NCBI RefSeq assembly: GCF_042678145.1 | Contig: NZ_JBHUDG010000001.1 | Location: 62,001-126,000 of the forward strand | Source of the DNA: Pseudopedobacter beijingensis | GTDB taxonomy: Bacteria; Bacteroidota; Bacteroidia; Sphingobacteriales; Sphingobacteriaceae | Direction: 5' to 3' | Length of the DNA: 64,000 bases | The notes under the pieces: generated by a model | Databases searched by the model: none | What the model was told of the DNA's origin: nothing | Seen by the model: the letters and a program-made list of their open reading frames with translations, nothing else | Shown here: in pieces, positions 1 through 8,901 of the stretch | How positions within the stretch are numbered: position 1 is the first letter of the stretch | Layout of the letters: every line of letters begins with the position of its first letter | Program-made: the position numbers and the translations under genes

Positions 1-1155
1 ACAGCTAAAGAAGAATTGAGCGAAGGGGAATATCTGGAACTATGTGAATTGTTGAAAGAGGAAAGCTTAAAGCAGCAATATTTTGCCAAAAAAGATTTGC
101 AGGTTTTACAAACCAAGCAGGAAGAGCTCTCCGGGGAGTTAGAAACCTATACCAATCGCATTCATCATTTAAAAGAATCCAGAAAAGGAAAATCATCAGC
201 TTTACAGCAGCGTATTTTTGAGCAGTATGCTTTTCTGAATTATAATGCAGAAAGTAAAAACCTGGCAGATATATTTAATTATGAGCTGAAAATAGCGCCC
301 CCGGCAGGAGCGGGTGAGTGTGCAGCTCCAAAGCTATTGCAATATGCTTTTCAGCATCATCTGAAACCCATTTCTATAGCAGAGTTTTGGTGGGGGCAAT
401 CTCCGGCATCTGAAATCAGAAAACATAAAGATTTTTACCCGGCCTGCAGAGGAAAGTGCGAACCTATACTAAAGCATATGCTTAAGGGACTGGAAGTTGA
501 CGAAAATCCTATGCTGGTAAATCCTGCCGAAGGTAAAAGTGTGAGTATGGTGTATGAAGATGATTTTATGTGCGTGATTAATAAACCTGCCGAATTTCTT
601 TCTGTAGCAGGAATACATATTAAAGATTCTGTTTACGAAAGAATGCGGGCAAAATTTCCGGATGCTACAGGTCCTTTGGTGGTGCATCGTTTAGATATGT
701 CAACTTCGGGGTTAATGCTGATTGCTAAAAACGAAGAGATTTATAAGAAATTACAAAGCCAGTTTATAAAACGTACGGTAGAAAAACGTTATGTGGCTTT
801 ACTTGACGGAGAGATAGTTGACGATGAAGGAATGATAGATTTACCGTTAAGGGTAGATTTAGATGACAGGCCCCGGCAGTTGGTATGTTATGAATACGGA
901 AAGCCTGCGCGAACGAAATGGAGAGTAATTACTAGAAAAGAAGGGAAAACCAAAGTTAATTTCTGGCCTATAACTGGCAGAACACATCAGTTAAGGGTGC
1001 ATGCAGCACATGTTCTGGGATTAGGAACCCCTATTGTAGGTGACGATATTTACGGAACTAAGTCTCAGCGACTTCATTTACATGCCGAATGGATTAAATT
1101 TAAACACCCTGTCTCTGGAAAAGAAATTAGTTTTTGTGTAGAAGCAGATTTCTAA
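1..1155 (+). CDS. RluA-family pseudouridine synthase, 5'-truncated by window edge
   Basis: Converts uridine to pseudouridine in structured RNA (rRNA or tRNA); the exact target cannot be told. The reading frame is open from base 1, so the true start lies upstream and the TTG at 16 is unlikely to be it. The N-terminal third is a charged, probably coiled-coil stretch. It is followed by the conserved block of long Bacteroidota members of this family (GAGECAAPKLLQYAF and FYPACRGKCEPIL). The catalytic block HRLDMSTSG has its Asp codon at 694-696, and the RNA-binding block GRTHQLRVHAA lies near the C-terminus. The end converges on the TamB-like gene, and the two stop regions overlap by 4 bp (1152-1155). 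Family assignment is secure; which Rlu subgroup is not. Confidence 0.88.
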   Translation, partial: TAKEELSEGEYLELCELLKEESLKQQYFAKKDLQVLQTKQEELSGELETYTNRIHHLKESRKGKSSALQQRIFEQYAFLNYNAESKNLADIFNYELKIAPPAGAGECAAPKLLQYAFQHHLKPISIAEFWWGQSPASEIRKHKDFYPACRGKCEPILKHMLKGLEVDENPMLVNPAEGKSVSMVYEDDFMCVINKPAEFLSVAGIHIKDSVYERMRAKFPDATGPLVVHRLDMSTSGLMLIAKNEEIYKKLQSQFIKRTVEKRYVALLDGEIVDDEGMIDLPLRVDLDDRPRQLVCYEYGKPARTKWRVITRKEGKTKVNFWPITGRTHQLRVHAAHVLGLGTPIVGDDIYGTKSQRLHLHAEWIKFKHPVSGKEISFCVEADF

Positions 1156-4100
1156 TCATCGTCTTCTGTACGGATAGGGGTGGCAGCAGGACGAGTATTT
1201 TGCTTTTTCTCTTTGTTTTGATTTGGGATAGTAGCAGCAGCGCGTCTTCTTGCAAAGATATTTCTTATAAACTCGGTAAAAGTGTCGTATTCCTGTGTAA
1301 ATACCAAACCCATACCGTTAATATAAATATCAGTATTGAGGTTGAAGAAATCTCTGTTGCTGGGGCGCTGGAATACCTTGGCAACAAAACTACCATCTTT
1401 GTTGATGTTGTAGGTCATTTCCAGATCGCGGGTTAAATCGGTAAAACTACTGTTCAGGATATTGTTGTCCAGCATGTTTTCCATATTGTATTTATTATTT
1501 ACAAAGTTTCCACTAATCTTCAATCGGTTATCCAGAAAACTATAGCTACCCCCAATTTCGTTCTGAGACCTTACATTAATATCCAGGTTCTTAATGTTTA
1601 ACGATTGCGAAATGATGGTGTTAATTTTGCTAAAAGCAAGTTCCAGACCAGACCCAATTAAATCACTGTTAGAAAAACCTAATCCAGAACCAGAGCTTCC
1701 ATTGAAATTATTTCTTACCACTAAGTTAACCACTTGCTGTGCCTCGTTATCCTGATTGTCCAGATAGCCTTGCAATTCGGTTTTGATACCCGAATTATTA
1801 GGGAATTGCAAAGCGAAATTAATATTAGGATTCATTAGTGGACCGTTTAACATCATGGCAGCTTCAGCTAAAACCCTTTCTGTTTTTCGGTCATCGGGTA
1901 AAGTCCTTCCGGCAGCCTGATAAAGCGGTAATAAACTTGTTCTGGTAGAGTAAACCGCATTCAGGTTAATATTGGCATCTACGGGGTTACCTGTCCATCG
2001 AATGGTTCCGCCTTTCTTAATCTCGAAGGTTTTGTTGATGACGTTATTTGCGGTAAAATCAAATTTTCCATCTTCGATAATATAATCACCATACATCTCA
2101 AAATCACCCAAAGAGGTTATTTTTAGTCTCAAAAGTCCATCTCCACGGCCATAAATATTACCTACCTCAGTTATCAGGTTAGCAATAGAAGCATGGTCTA
2201 CCGTTAACTCAAAATCCATGGTTAAACCTTTAAAGAAACTTTCTTTTTCGGTAACCTGGGCAGTTGTATCTTTAGCTACGTAAGTAATAAAATCATTTTC
2301 GCCAATAGTAGAAGCCGCATTAAACGGAATGGTAAATACGGTGCCTTCTTCTGTTTTTGCTTTTATACTAATGTTCATGGCATCTGTAGGCCCCACAAAG
2401 GTGAAGTTTCCGGTAGCAAAGGCACTTCCATAATACAAAGAGTTGTCTTTAGCTGTGGTATTTAAAGCCAGAAACCTGGAAGCTTTTACACTTACCCGGA
2501 TGTCCGGGTTGGATGGGTTTTTAAAATCAACCGTACCATTGGCTACCGCAGTATTATTGTATTTATCGGATACAATAAGATTGGTAAGTTTTACCATACT
2601 GTTTTCAATCTCTACATTATCGTTAATAATATAAGGCGTTTTGAGGTAGTTTACGGTAAATCCGGCATTAATCAGTTGAACGGTACCATTGATCTGCGGA
2701 TTGTTAAATTTACCATTTACCGTTAGGTCAGAAGATATGTTTCCTTTCAGATCCGAAACAAGTTCATCTATAAAAGGGGCAAATATTATTGACTCAGCTT
2801 TGTCCAGCTTAACAATCAGATTCAGGTTTTCTGCATCTTTTTTAAAGTCTACCACACCGGCTATATCCGCTGTTTTTTTGCCTCGTTTAAATATGGTTGA
2901 TTTTACATCGATATTGTTCTCTTTGTTATCAAACTCGGAATTGACTACCAATTTCCCTATTTCTGTTTTGTTGTAATGTAAAGAATCTATGACGAGGTCC
3001 GAGTGAATATCCGGTTCGCCCAATATCGCCGATAAATGTGCCGATCCATTAAGAATACCATTTACATCTATGCCCATGCCCTGGGTAAGCTGACTTAGTG
3101 ATGAAAGCCTGAAGTTTTCGGCAACAACTTCCAATAAATCGTTTTTGGAAGAAGATATAGCCCCATTTATAGCCAATACTTGATTTTTGTTGGAAAGTTC
3201 AAAATTGTCTATGATAGTCCTTTTTTCCTCAAACCTGAATTTTACCTTGTCTTTTATTTTCCAGACATCGTTTTCTATGACCAGATCAGAAGGAAGTAAA
3301 CTCAGTTTGGCAATGGTATCTGTGCCAAATTCGACCAAACCGTATAAATCCAGCTGATTCACCGCATCTTTATCCGATAACTTGACGTTGAACGAAAGAC
3401 TATCCTGTTTTAGCGTGTTTTGTAATACAATATTTTTAACAAACATGCTGTTATTGGCAATCTCGATCTTGTCCAGTGTAATAATGGCTTCAAAAGTCTT
3501 ATCGTTGGTGTTTTGGTCTATAATGAGATTGCTAAATATTACATTCTTATATTTTACCGTTTTGGCGTAAGCATTGAGGCTTACTAAATTTTTTTCTGAA
3601 TCAAACTTACCGTTGAAAACACCCCGTTCGGGAACTTTAAGTTCCGGAAAGAAAATGCTGGATAAATAATCAAAATTCTTGAGGTCTATTCTAAAATCAA
3701 AGTTCTGCTCTTTAGGAGGTACTATTTTCATCCTCAGCTTGGGAACGTAGCGTTTAATTACAGTTTTAAAAGCAGAAGGAAGTGTCGCTAAATCGTACTG
3801 TCCTTTGATGCTGGCATCGCCAATATCAGAAGTTAAAGCTAATAGCTTGTCTTTGCCAACACCTTCAGCCTTCAGGTAAATAGAATCGACTACAAATGAG
3901 GTGTCTGGAGTAGTTGCTGTAATGTCTTTAAGCAGCAGGTTCCCCTGAACCTTATCCAAGGTATAACCAGTAAGGTTACTTTCTAAAGTAGCATCTATAA
4001 TAAGAGAATCTCTAGTAATATTTAGTTTTCTTAAATCTGCAGATTGGATGTCTGCATTGAAATTGAAAACAGGTAACTCTGGGTTAAAGTCAGCAATACC

Positions 4101-5753
4101 TTTAAAGTCCATTTTCAGGTTCTTATCATTTACTTTGATAATACCATTAAAAAGAAGCTTGTTTAAATCACCTTTAACATCAATATTAGAATATTTGTAA
4201 CCGTTAAAATCAAAATATTTTACTTTGGCCGTAAAGTCTTCCGCCAGTTTTTCCGTCTCAAAATTTTTGCCTTTGATGTTTGCAGTAAAGGAAGTTCTTT
4301 TAATACTTTCCTCTTCTATCAGCTCACCAATGTTAAAATCGTAACCCTCAATCTTTCCGGTATAACTAGCCTCGCCATTAGTGGCTATTTTCATGTTTAC
4401 GTCGGATTTTACCAGTCCCAGTTTAGTTTTAAACTCACCAAAAGCAATAAAGTCGTTATGGAATCCAGAATATTGTCCCTTGAAATTAATATTACCAAAC
4501 TTTTCTATTATCTCCGGTAAGTTTTTGATTTCGTTAAAGCTTAGCTTACGTAAAATAATTTCGGCATCCTGTTTATTAGTCGCAATCTGGTCAAAGCGTA
4601 AATCCATAAAAGTATTGCGCCAGTCAGGTAAACCTTTGATGTCAAAATCTCCTTTAATATAGGTAGACTTTCCGGCTTTTATTACCAGGTTTTTAGCTTT
4701 AAGGTTATTGACTATTCCTTTTACCAAACCATCTGCCTCTATATAAGCGTTCATGCCTTTAATATCCGGGGCAAAAAAAGCAATGTCTTCAGACCAGATC
4801 CTGGTGTCTTTGAAATGTCCTTCGACCTGAATTTTTTTAGTGAAATGTTTAAAATCTCTGAAGCTTTTAAACTTCATGCTGTAAAAATCCCTTAAAAGGG
4901 TATTAGGCGTTTCCAGCAATAGGTTGGTAAGTGTAATGTGGTTGGTATCCACTACCAGATCTCCAGTCAGGTTTTTTAAATAAAAACCGCTCTTCTCTCT
5001 AAAAGTCAGGTTTTTTAGCTTTGCCGCAATTAAACTTGTTTTGGTATTTAGTCCGCTTATTTTAGCACTGAAATTCCTCAGATGAACATTGTCGTAATTA
5101 ACGCCACCATTATAAACATCTTTAGAATAATAGTTGATGTATTTTAAATCCAGATTTTCCAGATCTATCCTGTCAAAATTAAGATCAAAAGGCTTTCCCG
5201 GTTCTTTTTTTACAGTATCTGTTACGCCAGAACTAAAATAATCAATAATAAAATCAACGTTATTTGTAGAGTCCGTGTATTCTTTAAAAAACAGTTTTCC
5301 GTTTGTAAGAGAAATAAAATCAATATCTATCTTCCGTTTAGCAATGGGAGAGAAGTAACTGATATTGGCCATTAAGGAAGGTGCCTGAAACAGAGTGTCT
5401 TTTTCCAGGTCTTCAATTAATAATCCTTCAATAATTAATGATTTGAACGGACGCAGGTATAAAGATTCTATTTCTACTCTGGTGTGCAATTCTTCCGAAA
5501 GGTAATTAGCTGCTTTTTTTGCCAGCCAGCTTTGTACGGGTTTAAATTGTAAGGAAAATAGGGCTGCACCTGTCAGTATAATGACAGTAATTAGTAGATA
5601 CAGCAATATTTTGAATACTTTTTTAATAGCTTTGTGCTTTGTTTTATTTAAACTTTTAAAAGTGGCAATTGTTCTGGGTATTGAATCTTCTTGTGACGAA
5701 ACTTCAGCATCTGTATGTATAGACGGTGAAATCGTATCAAATATTATAGCCAA
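1152..5753 (-). CDS. TamB-like translocation/assembly protein (DUF490 C-terminus)
   Basis: This very large protein (about 1500 residues) has one N-terminal membrane anchor (around residues 45-66, ILLYLLITVIILTGAALF) followed by a long periplasmic beta-rich body. The C-terminal 400 residues are of the TamB/DUF490 type. Family members span the periplasm and are linked to outer-membrane protein insertion or lipid transport; the role here is inferred. The C-terminal tail is low complexity and charged (EDDD end). The start is unusual: no ATG exists in frame before the anchor. The listed end uses a TTG at 5751-5753. An ATT at 5667-5669 (reading MATFKSLNKTKHKAIKK) would give a shorter, more typical N-terminus. 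Either choice overlaps the divergent tsaD gene, so the 5' end is uncertain although the gene is clear. Confidence 0.85.
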   Translation of the reverse strand: MAIIFDTISPSIHTDAEVSSQEDSIPRTIATFKSLNKTKHKAIKKVFKILLYLLITVIILTGAALFSLQFKPVQSWLAKKAANYLSEELHTRVEIESLYLRPFKSLIIEGLLIEDLEKDTLFQAPSLMANISYFSPIAKRKIDIDFISLTNGKLFFKEYTDSTNNVDFIIDYFSSGVTDTVKKEPGKPFDLNFDRIDLENLDLKYINYYSKDVYNGGVNYDNVHLRNFSAKISGLNTKTSLIAAKLKNLTFREKSGFYLKNLTGDLVVDTNHITLTNLLLETPNTLLRDFYSMKFKSFRDFKHFTKKIQVEGHFKDTRIWSEDIAFFAPDIKGMNAYIEADGLVKGIVNNLKAKNLVIKAGKSTYIKGDFDIKGLPDWRNTFMDLRFDQIATNKQDAEIILRKLSFNEIKNLPEIIEKFGNINFKGQYSGFHNDFIAFGEFKTKLGLVKSDVNMKIATNGEASYTGKIEGYDFNIGELIEEESIKRTSFTANIKGKNFETEKLAEDFTAKVKYFDFNGYKYSNIDVKGDLNKLLFNGIIKVNDKNLKMDFKGIADFNPELPVFNFNADIQSADLRKLNITRDSLIIDATLESNLTGYTLDKVQGNLLLKDITATTPDTSFVVDSIYLKAEGVGKDKLLALTSDIGDASIKGQYDLATLPSAFKTVIKRYVPKLRMKIVPPKEQNFDFRIDLKNFDYLSSIFFPELKVPERGVFNGKFDSEKNLVSLNAYAKTVKYKNVIFSNLIIDQNTNDKTFEAIITLDKIEIANNSMFVKNIVLQNTLKQDSLSFNVKLSDKDAVNQLDLYGLVEFGTDTIAKLSLLPSDLVIENDVWKIKDKVKFRFEEKRTIIDNFELSNKNQVLAINGAISSSKNDLLEVVAENFRLSSLSQLTQGMGIDVNGILNGSAHLSAILGEPDIHSDLVIDSLHYNKTEIGKLVVNSEFDNKENNIDVKSTIFKRGKKTADIAGVVDFKKDAENLNLIVKLDKAESIIFAPFIDELVSDLKGNISSDLTVNGKFNNPQINGTVQLINAGFTVNYLKTPYIINDNVEIENSMVKLTNLIVSDKYNNTAVANGTVDFKNPSNPDIRVSVKASRFLALNTTAKDNSLYYGSAFATGNFTFVGPTDAMNISIKAKTEEGTVFTIPFNAASTIGENDFITYVAKDTTAQVTEKESFFKGLTMDFELTVDHASIANLITEVGNIYGRGDGLLRLKITSLGDFEMYGDYIIEDGKFDFTANNVINKTFEIKKGGTIRWTGNPVDANINLNAVYSTRTSLLPLYQAAGRTLPDDRKTERVLAEAAMMLNGPLMNPNINFALQFPNNSGIKTELQGYLDNQDNEAQQVVNLVVRNNFNGSSGSGLGFSNSDLIGSGLELAFSKINTIISQSLNIKNLDINVRSQNEIGGSYSFLDNRLKISGNFVNNKYNMENMLDNNILNSSFTDLTRDLEMTYNINKDGSFVAKVFQRPSNRDFFNLNTDIYINGMGLVFTQEYDTFTEFIRNIFARRRAAATIPNQNKEKKQNTRPAATPIRTEDDD

Positions 5754-6684
5754 CCAAACAATTCATGAACAATATGGTGGCGTAGTTCCGGAATTGGCTT
5801 CCAGAGTACATCAACAAAATATTATTCCTGCGGTGCACCAGGCAATTGCGCAGGCAAAAATAAATAAAAAAGACATAGATGCAGTAGCTTTTACACGCGG
5901 ACCTGGTTTATTAGGATCTTTATTGGTTGGAACCTCTTTTGCTAAGGCTTTTGCATTGGCTAATGAGATCCCTTTAATAGAGGTAAATCACATGCAGGCG
6001 CATATTCTGGCGCATTTTATTCCTAATCAGCATGAAGGAAATCCCAATAAAAAACCAGAATTTCCGTTCCTGTGTTTAACAGTTTCCGGTGGACATACGC
6101 AAATAGTTCTGGTCAAAGACTATTTTGATATGGAAGTGGTAGGCGAAACATTGGATGATGCTGCCGGAGAAGCTTTTGATAAAACTGCGAAAATATTAAA
6201 TCTTCCTTACCCGGGTGGGCCTTTGATAGATAAATATGCCAGAGAGGGAAATCCTGATAAATATAAATTTCCTGAACCTCAGATTTCCGATTTGAATTTT
6301 AGTTTCAGTGGTTTAAAAACATCTATTCTTTATTTTATTCGTGACCACGTAAAAGAAAATCCCAATTTTGTTGAAGAGAATATGGCCGATATATGCGCTT
6401 CCATTCAACAACGTATTGTTTCTATACTGCTCAACAAATTTAAAAAAGCAGCCAAGCTATATAACGTAAAAGATGTGGCTATTGCAGGAGGAGTGTCTGC
6501 TAACAGTGGTTTAAGAAACGCTTTGACCGAGCTTGCCCAAAAACAGGGATGGAATGTGTTTATTCCAAAGTTTGAGTTTTGTACAGATAATGCCGGCATG
6601 ATAGCTATTGCCGGATACCATAAATATTTAAAACAGGATTTTGTTGGACAGGATGTAGCGCCGCTTGCCCGGATGGGAATGTAG
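5662..6684 (+). CDS. tsaD: tRNA N6-adenosine threonylcarbamoyltransferase TsaD
   Basis: Transfers the threonylcarbamoyl group to A37 of ANN-decoding tRNAs, together with TsaB and TsaE; cytoplasmic and normally essential. The N-terminus VAIVLGIESSCDETSASV matches the ASKHA-fold start of the family. NHMQAHILAHF supplies the two metal-binding His. GGHTQIVLV, GEAFDKTAKIL and GGVSANSGLR are further family blocks, and TDNAGMIAIAGY lies near the end. I place the start at the GTG at 5662 because the family begins directly with this motif. An upstream in-frame ATG at 5581 would add 27 residues that merely mirror the antisense TamB anchor. The resulting length of about 340 residues is typical. The gene is divergent from, and overlaps, the TamB-like gene. 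Confidence 0.93.
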   Translation: MAIVLGIESSCDETSASVCIDGEIVSNIIANQTIHEQYGGVVPELASRVHQQNIIPAVHQAIAQAKINKKDIDAVAFTRGPGLLGSLLVGTSFAKAFALANEIPLIEVNHMQAHILAHFIPNQHEGNPNKKPEFPFLCLTVSGGHTQIVLVKDYFDMEVVGETLDDAAGEAFDKTAKILNLPYPGGPLIDKYAREGNPDKYKFPEPQISDLNFSFSGLKTSILYFIRDHVKENPNFVEENMADICASIQQRIVSILLNKFKKAAKLYNVKDVAIAGGVSANSGLRNALTELAQKQGWNVFIPKFEFCTDNAGMIAIAGYHKYLKQDFVGQDVAPLARMGM

Positions 6685-6778
6685 TTTTTTAATGTTGAAT
6701 TGTAAATGTTGAATTATTAATAAACTTCAATTTGCAACTTATAATCCATAACTAATAACTTACAAATTATAACCGCAG

Positions 6779-7426
6779 ATGTTTAGCTTTTTTAGAAAGA
6801 TTTTTGGAACTGATAAATTGTCATCTGCGGAAGACAATAGTAATAACGAAATGAAATATTTAATTGTTGGATTGGGAAATATTGGTCCTGAATATGCTGA
6901 CAATCGTCATAATATAGGTTTTATGATTGTAGATGAGCTGGCAAAACAAGAAGGCGTAAAATTCTCTATGTCCAGACATGCCTATCATACAGAGTTTTCT
7001 CATAGAGGGAGAAATATTCATTTAATTAAACCTACCACTTTTATGAACCTGAGTGGTAAAGCTTTAGCTCATTGGATGCGCGAACTAAAAGTTCCGGTAG
7101 AAAATGTATTGGTATTGGTTGATGATCTGGCTATCCCGTTTGGGTCTGTTAAGATAAAACCTAAAGGCAGCGCTGCCGGCCATAACGGACTTAAGCATAT
7201 AGAGCAATCTTTGGGACATAATAATTATGCCCGTCTGCGTTTTGGCGTAAGCGATAATTTTCCGAAAGGCAGGCAGGTTGATTATGTGCTTAGTGGCTTT
7301 GATGGCGATGAGCTTCCTTATTTACCTGAACTGATTGATAGATCAATTGCCATGATTAAATCTTTCTGTACCATTGGGGTTGAGCTAACCATGACAAAGT
7401 TTAACAATCTAAAGGTGGATCAATAA
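6779..7426 (+). CDS. pth: Peptidyl-tRNA hydrolase
   Basis: Releases tRNA from prematurely dropped peptidyl-tRNA; cytoplasmic. The core begins MKYLIVGLGNIGPEY. Numbering from that Met puts Asn10 and His20 (NRHNIGF) at the same positions as in the E. coli enzyme. The blocks KPTTFMNLSG, VLVDDLAIPFG and GSAAGHNGLKHI complete the active site. The listed start adds a 24-residue hydrophobic/charged leader (MFSFFRKIFGTDK...). Similar leaders occur in other Bacteroidota Pth proteins as I recall them, but initiation at 6851 would give the canonical form. The 94-bp gap after tsaD is AT-rich with short repeated words. The gene converges on hemN across a long hairpin (7456-7528). Confidence 0.93.
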   Translation: MFSFFRKIFGTDKLSSAEDNSNNEMKYLIVGLGNIGPEYADNRHNIGFMIVDELAKQEGVKFSMSRHAYHTEFSHRGRNIHLIKPTTFMNLSGKALAHWMRELKVPVENVLVLVDDLAIPFGSVKIKPKGSAAGHNGLKHIEQSLGHNNYARLRFGVSDNFPKGRQVDYVLSGFDGDELPYLPELIDRSIAMIKSFCTIGVELTMTKFNNLKVDQ

Positions 7427-7455
7427 TATCCTGTTTTGAAATAAAAAGATACAAA

Positions 7456-7528
7456 AACTTAGCGCTACTTTGTAAAGTATTTAAAGCCCTTCATGGTTTT
7501 TCAATTCAAAACAAAGCAGTGCTAGGTT
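7456..7528. terminator. Long imperfect hairpin between convergent pth and hemN
   Basis: Arms 7456-7473 and 7511-7528 are 18 nt each and pair with two G-U wobbles and one mismatch, around a 37-nt loop. A TTTT run follows on the plus strand (7527-7530). It lies between the converging pth and hemN genes, so it plausibly terminates pth. The loop is longer than in a usual intrinsic terminator. Confidence 0.4.
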
Positions 7529-7531
7529 TTA

Positions 7532-8896
7532 CTAACCCATACTAAACAATTGCCTGTCAGGCTGGTTTCTCCATAACCTGATGTCAAAAGCAGCACATAT
7601 ATTTCTAAGGAATCTGGTACCTTCCGGAGTTACTTTAAGGTAGTTGTCGCCACGTACAATTAAACCGTCATTTAATACCTCGTTAATATTGTCTAAAGCA
7701 ATTCTGAAACTTTCATCTGCAAGGTCCTCCGATGTCCATGAAGTTTCGCCATTGCACATAATAGCTAGTATATGTTTACGCATTAAAAGATCTTCTTCAG
7801 TTAAGATATGACCTTTAAATACCGGGATTTCATTTTGGTTAACAACGTTGAGATATTCTTCAACTGTTTTTACGTTTTGTGCAAAAGCATTCCATGTATC
7901 GCTGATAGAAGACACGCCCAAACCCACCATTAATCTGGTATATTGATGCGTGTATCCCATAAAATTACGGTGCAGGTGTTTTTCCTTTTGTGCAATATAC
8001 AGGCTGTCCTCTTTTAATGAAAAATGATCCATTCCAACTTCTTCATAACCAGCTTCTAAAAGCATATTACGTCCCGTTTCGTAAAGCTGTTGTTTGGCTT
8101 CTCTATCCGGTAAATCAAGTTCCGTAAACTTTCTTTGTCCCGGTTTTATCCAGGGAACATGGGCGTAACTGTAAAAAGCAATCCTGTCTGGTCTTAATGT
8201 TTTAACCTTTTCTATGGTGTCTGTTAAGCCGGGGAGTGTTTGCAGCGGTAACCCGTAAATAAGATCGTAATTGATAGACGTATAACCTATTTCTCTAGCT
8301 TTATCTGTAACCAGTGCAACCTGCTCATAGCTTTGCATTCGGTTAATTATTTTTTGTACCTGAATATCAAAATCCTGAATACCTAAGCTTAATCTTTTAA
8401 AACCCAGGTTGTATAAAGTTTGTAAATGTTCTGCGGTGGTATTGGCAGGATGCGCTTCAAAACTAAATTCTGCATCGGGATGTAATATTGCTTTATCCGT
8501 AATAGCGCTGATGAGTAGCTCTAAATTTTCAGGAGCAAAAAATGTTGGTGTACCACCCCCTAAATGCAACTCTTTAATTTGCGGTTTGCTGTCAAATAAT
8601 TCCAGATAAAGATTCCATTCTTTAATAACAGCATGTATATAAGGGATTTCTACAGCGTGGTTTTTTGTAATTCGGGTATTGCAACCGCAGTAAGTACATA
8701 AACTTTCGCAATAAGGTAAATGGATATACAAGCTAATCCCCTCAGTCTGGTTACTGAGAGAAAAAGACTTCCTTACAGCCAATTTCCATTGTGCTGTATC
8801 AAAAGAATTGATGTCCCAATAAGGTACCGTTGGGTAACTTGTGTACCGGGGAACAGGAACATTGTATTTTTTTACAAGGTCTGTAGTAATATCCAT
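7532..8896 (-). CDS. hemN: Oxygen-independent coproporphyrinogen III oxidase HemN
   Basis: Radical-SAM enzyme that decarboxylates coproporphyrinogen III to protoporphyrinogen IX without O2. The start is set at MDITTDLVKKYNVPVPRYTSYP, the standard HemN N-terminus; an upstream in-frame ATG would add 19 residues inside the preceding gene. Residues C63, C67 and C70 (CESLCTYC) would bind the 4Fe-4S cluster, with C72 the extra HemN cysteine, and Y57 fits the SAM site. GGGTPTF, the EAHP block and the C-terminal HemN domain are present. The 454-residue length is normal. It starts 5 bp after the stop of the lactate-dehydrogenase-like gene, so the two are almost certainly co-transcribed and share the upstream FNR-type box. 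Confidence 0.94.
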   Translation of the reverse strand: MDITTDLVKKYNVPVPRYTSYPTVPYWDINSFDTAQWKLAVRKSFSLSNQTEGISLYIHLPYCESLCTYCGCNTRITKNHAVEIPYIHAVIKEWNLYLELFDSKPQIKELHLGGGTPTFFAPENLELLISAITDKAILHPDAEFSFEAHPANTTAEHLQTLYNLGFKRLSLGIQDFDIQVQKIINRMQSYEQVALVTDKAREIGYTSINYDLIYGLPLQTLPGLTDTIEKVKTLRPDRIAFYSYAHVPWIKPGQRKFTELDLPDREAKQQLYETGRNMLLEAGYEEVGMDHFSLKEDSLYIAQKEKHLHRNFMGYTHQYTRLMVGLGVSSISDTWNAFAQNVKTVEEYLNVVNQNEIPVFKGHILTEEDLLMRKHILAIMCNGETSWTSEDLADESFRIALDNINEVLNDGLIVRGDNYLKVTPEGTRFLRNICAAFDIRLWRNQPDRQLFSMG

Positions 8897-8901
8897 GTAG
8901 T

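Noticed and set aside
1134..1436. 100-codon plus-strand frame at the start of the TamB antisense region
   Set aside because: Fully inside the strongly supported TamB-like coding sequence on the other strand.
5581..5661. tsaD start at the upstream ATG 5581
   Set aside because: The extra 27 residues are the antisense of the TamB membrane anchor and have no counterpart in the TsaD family.
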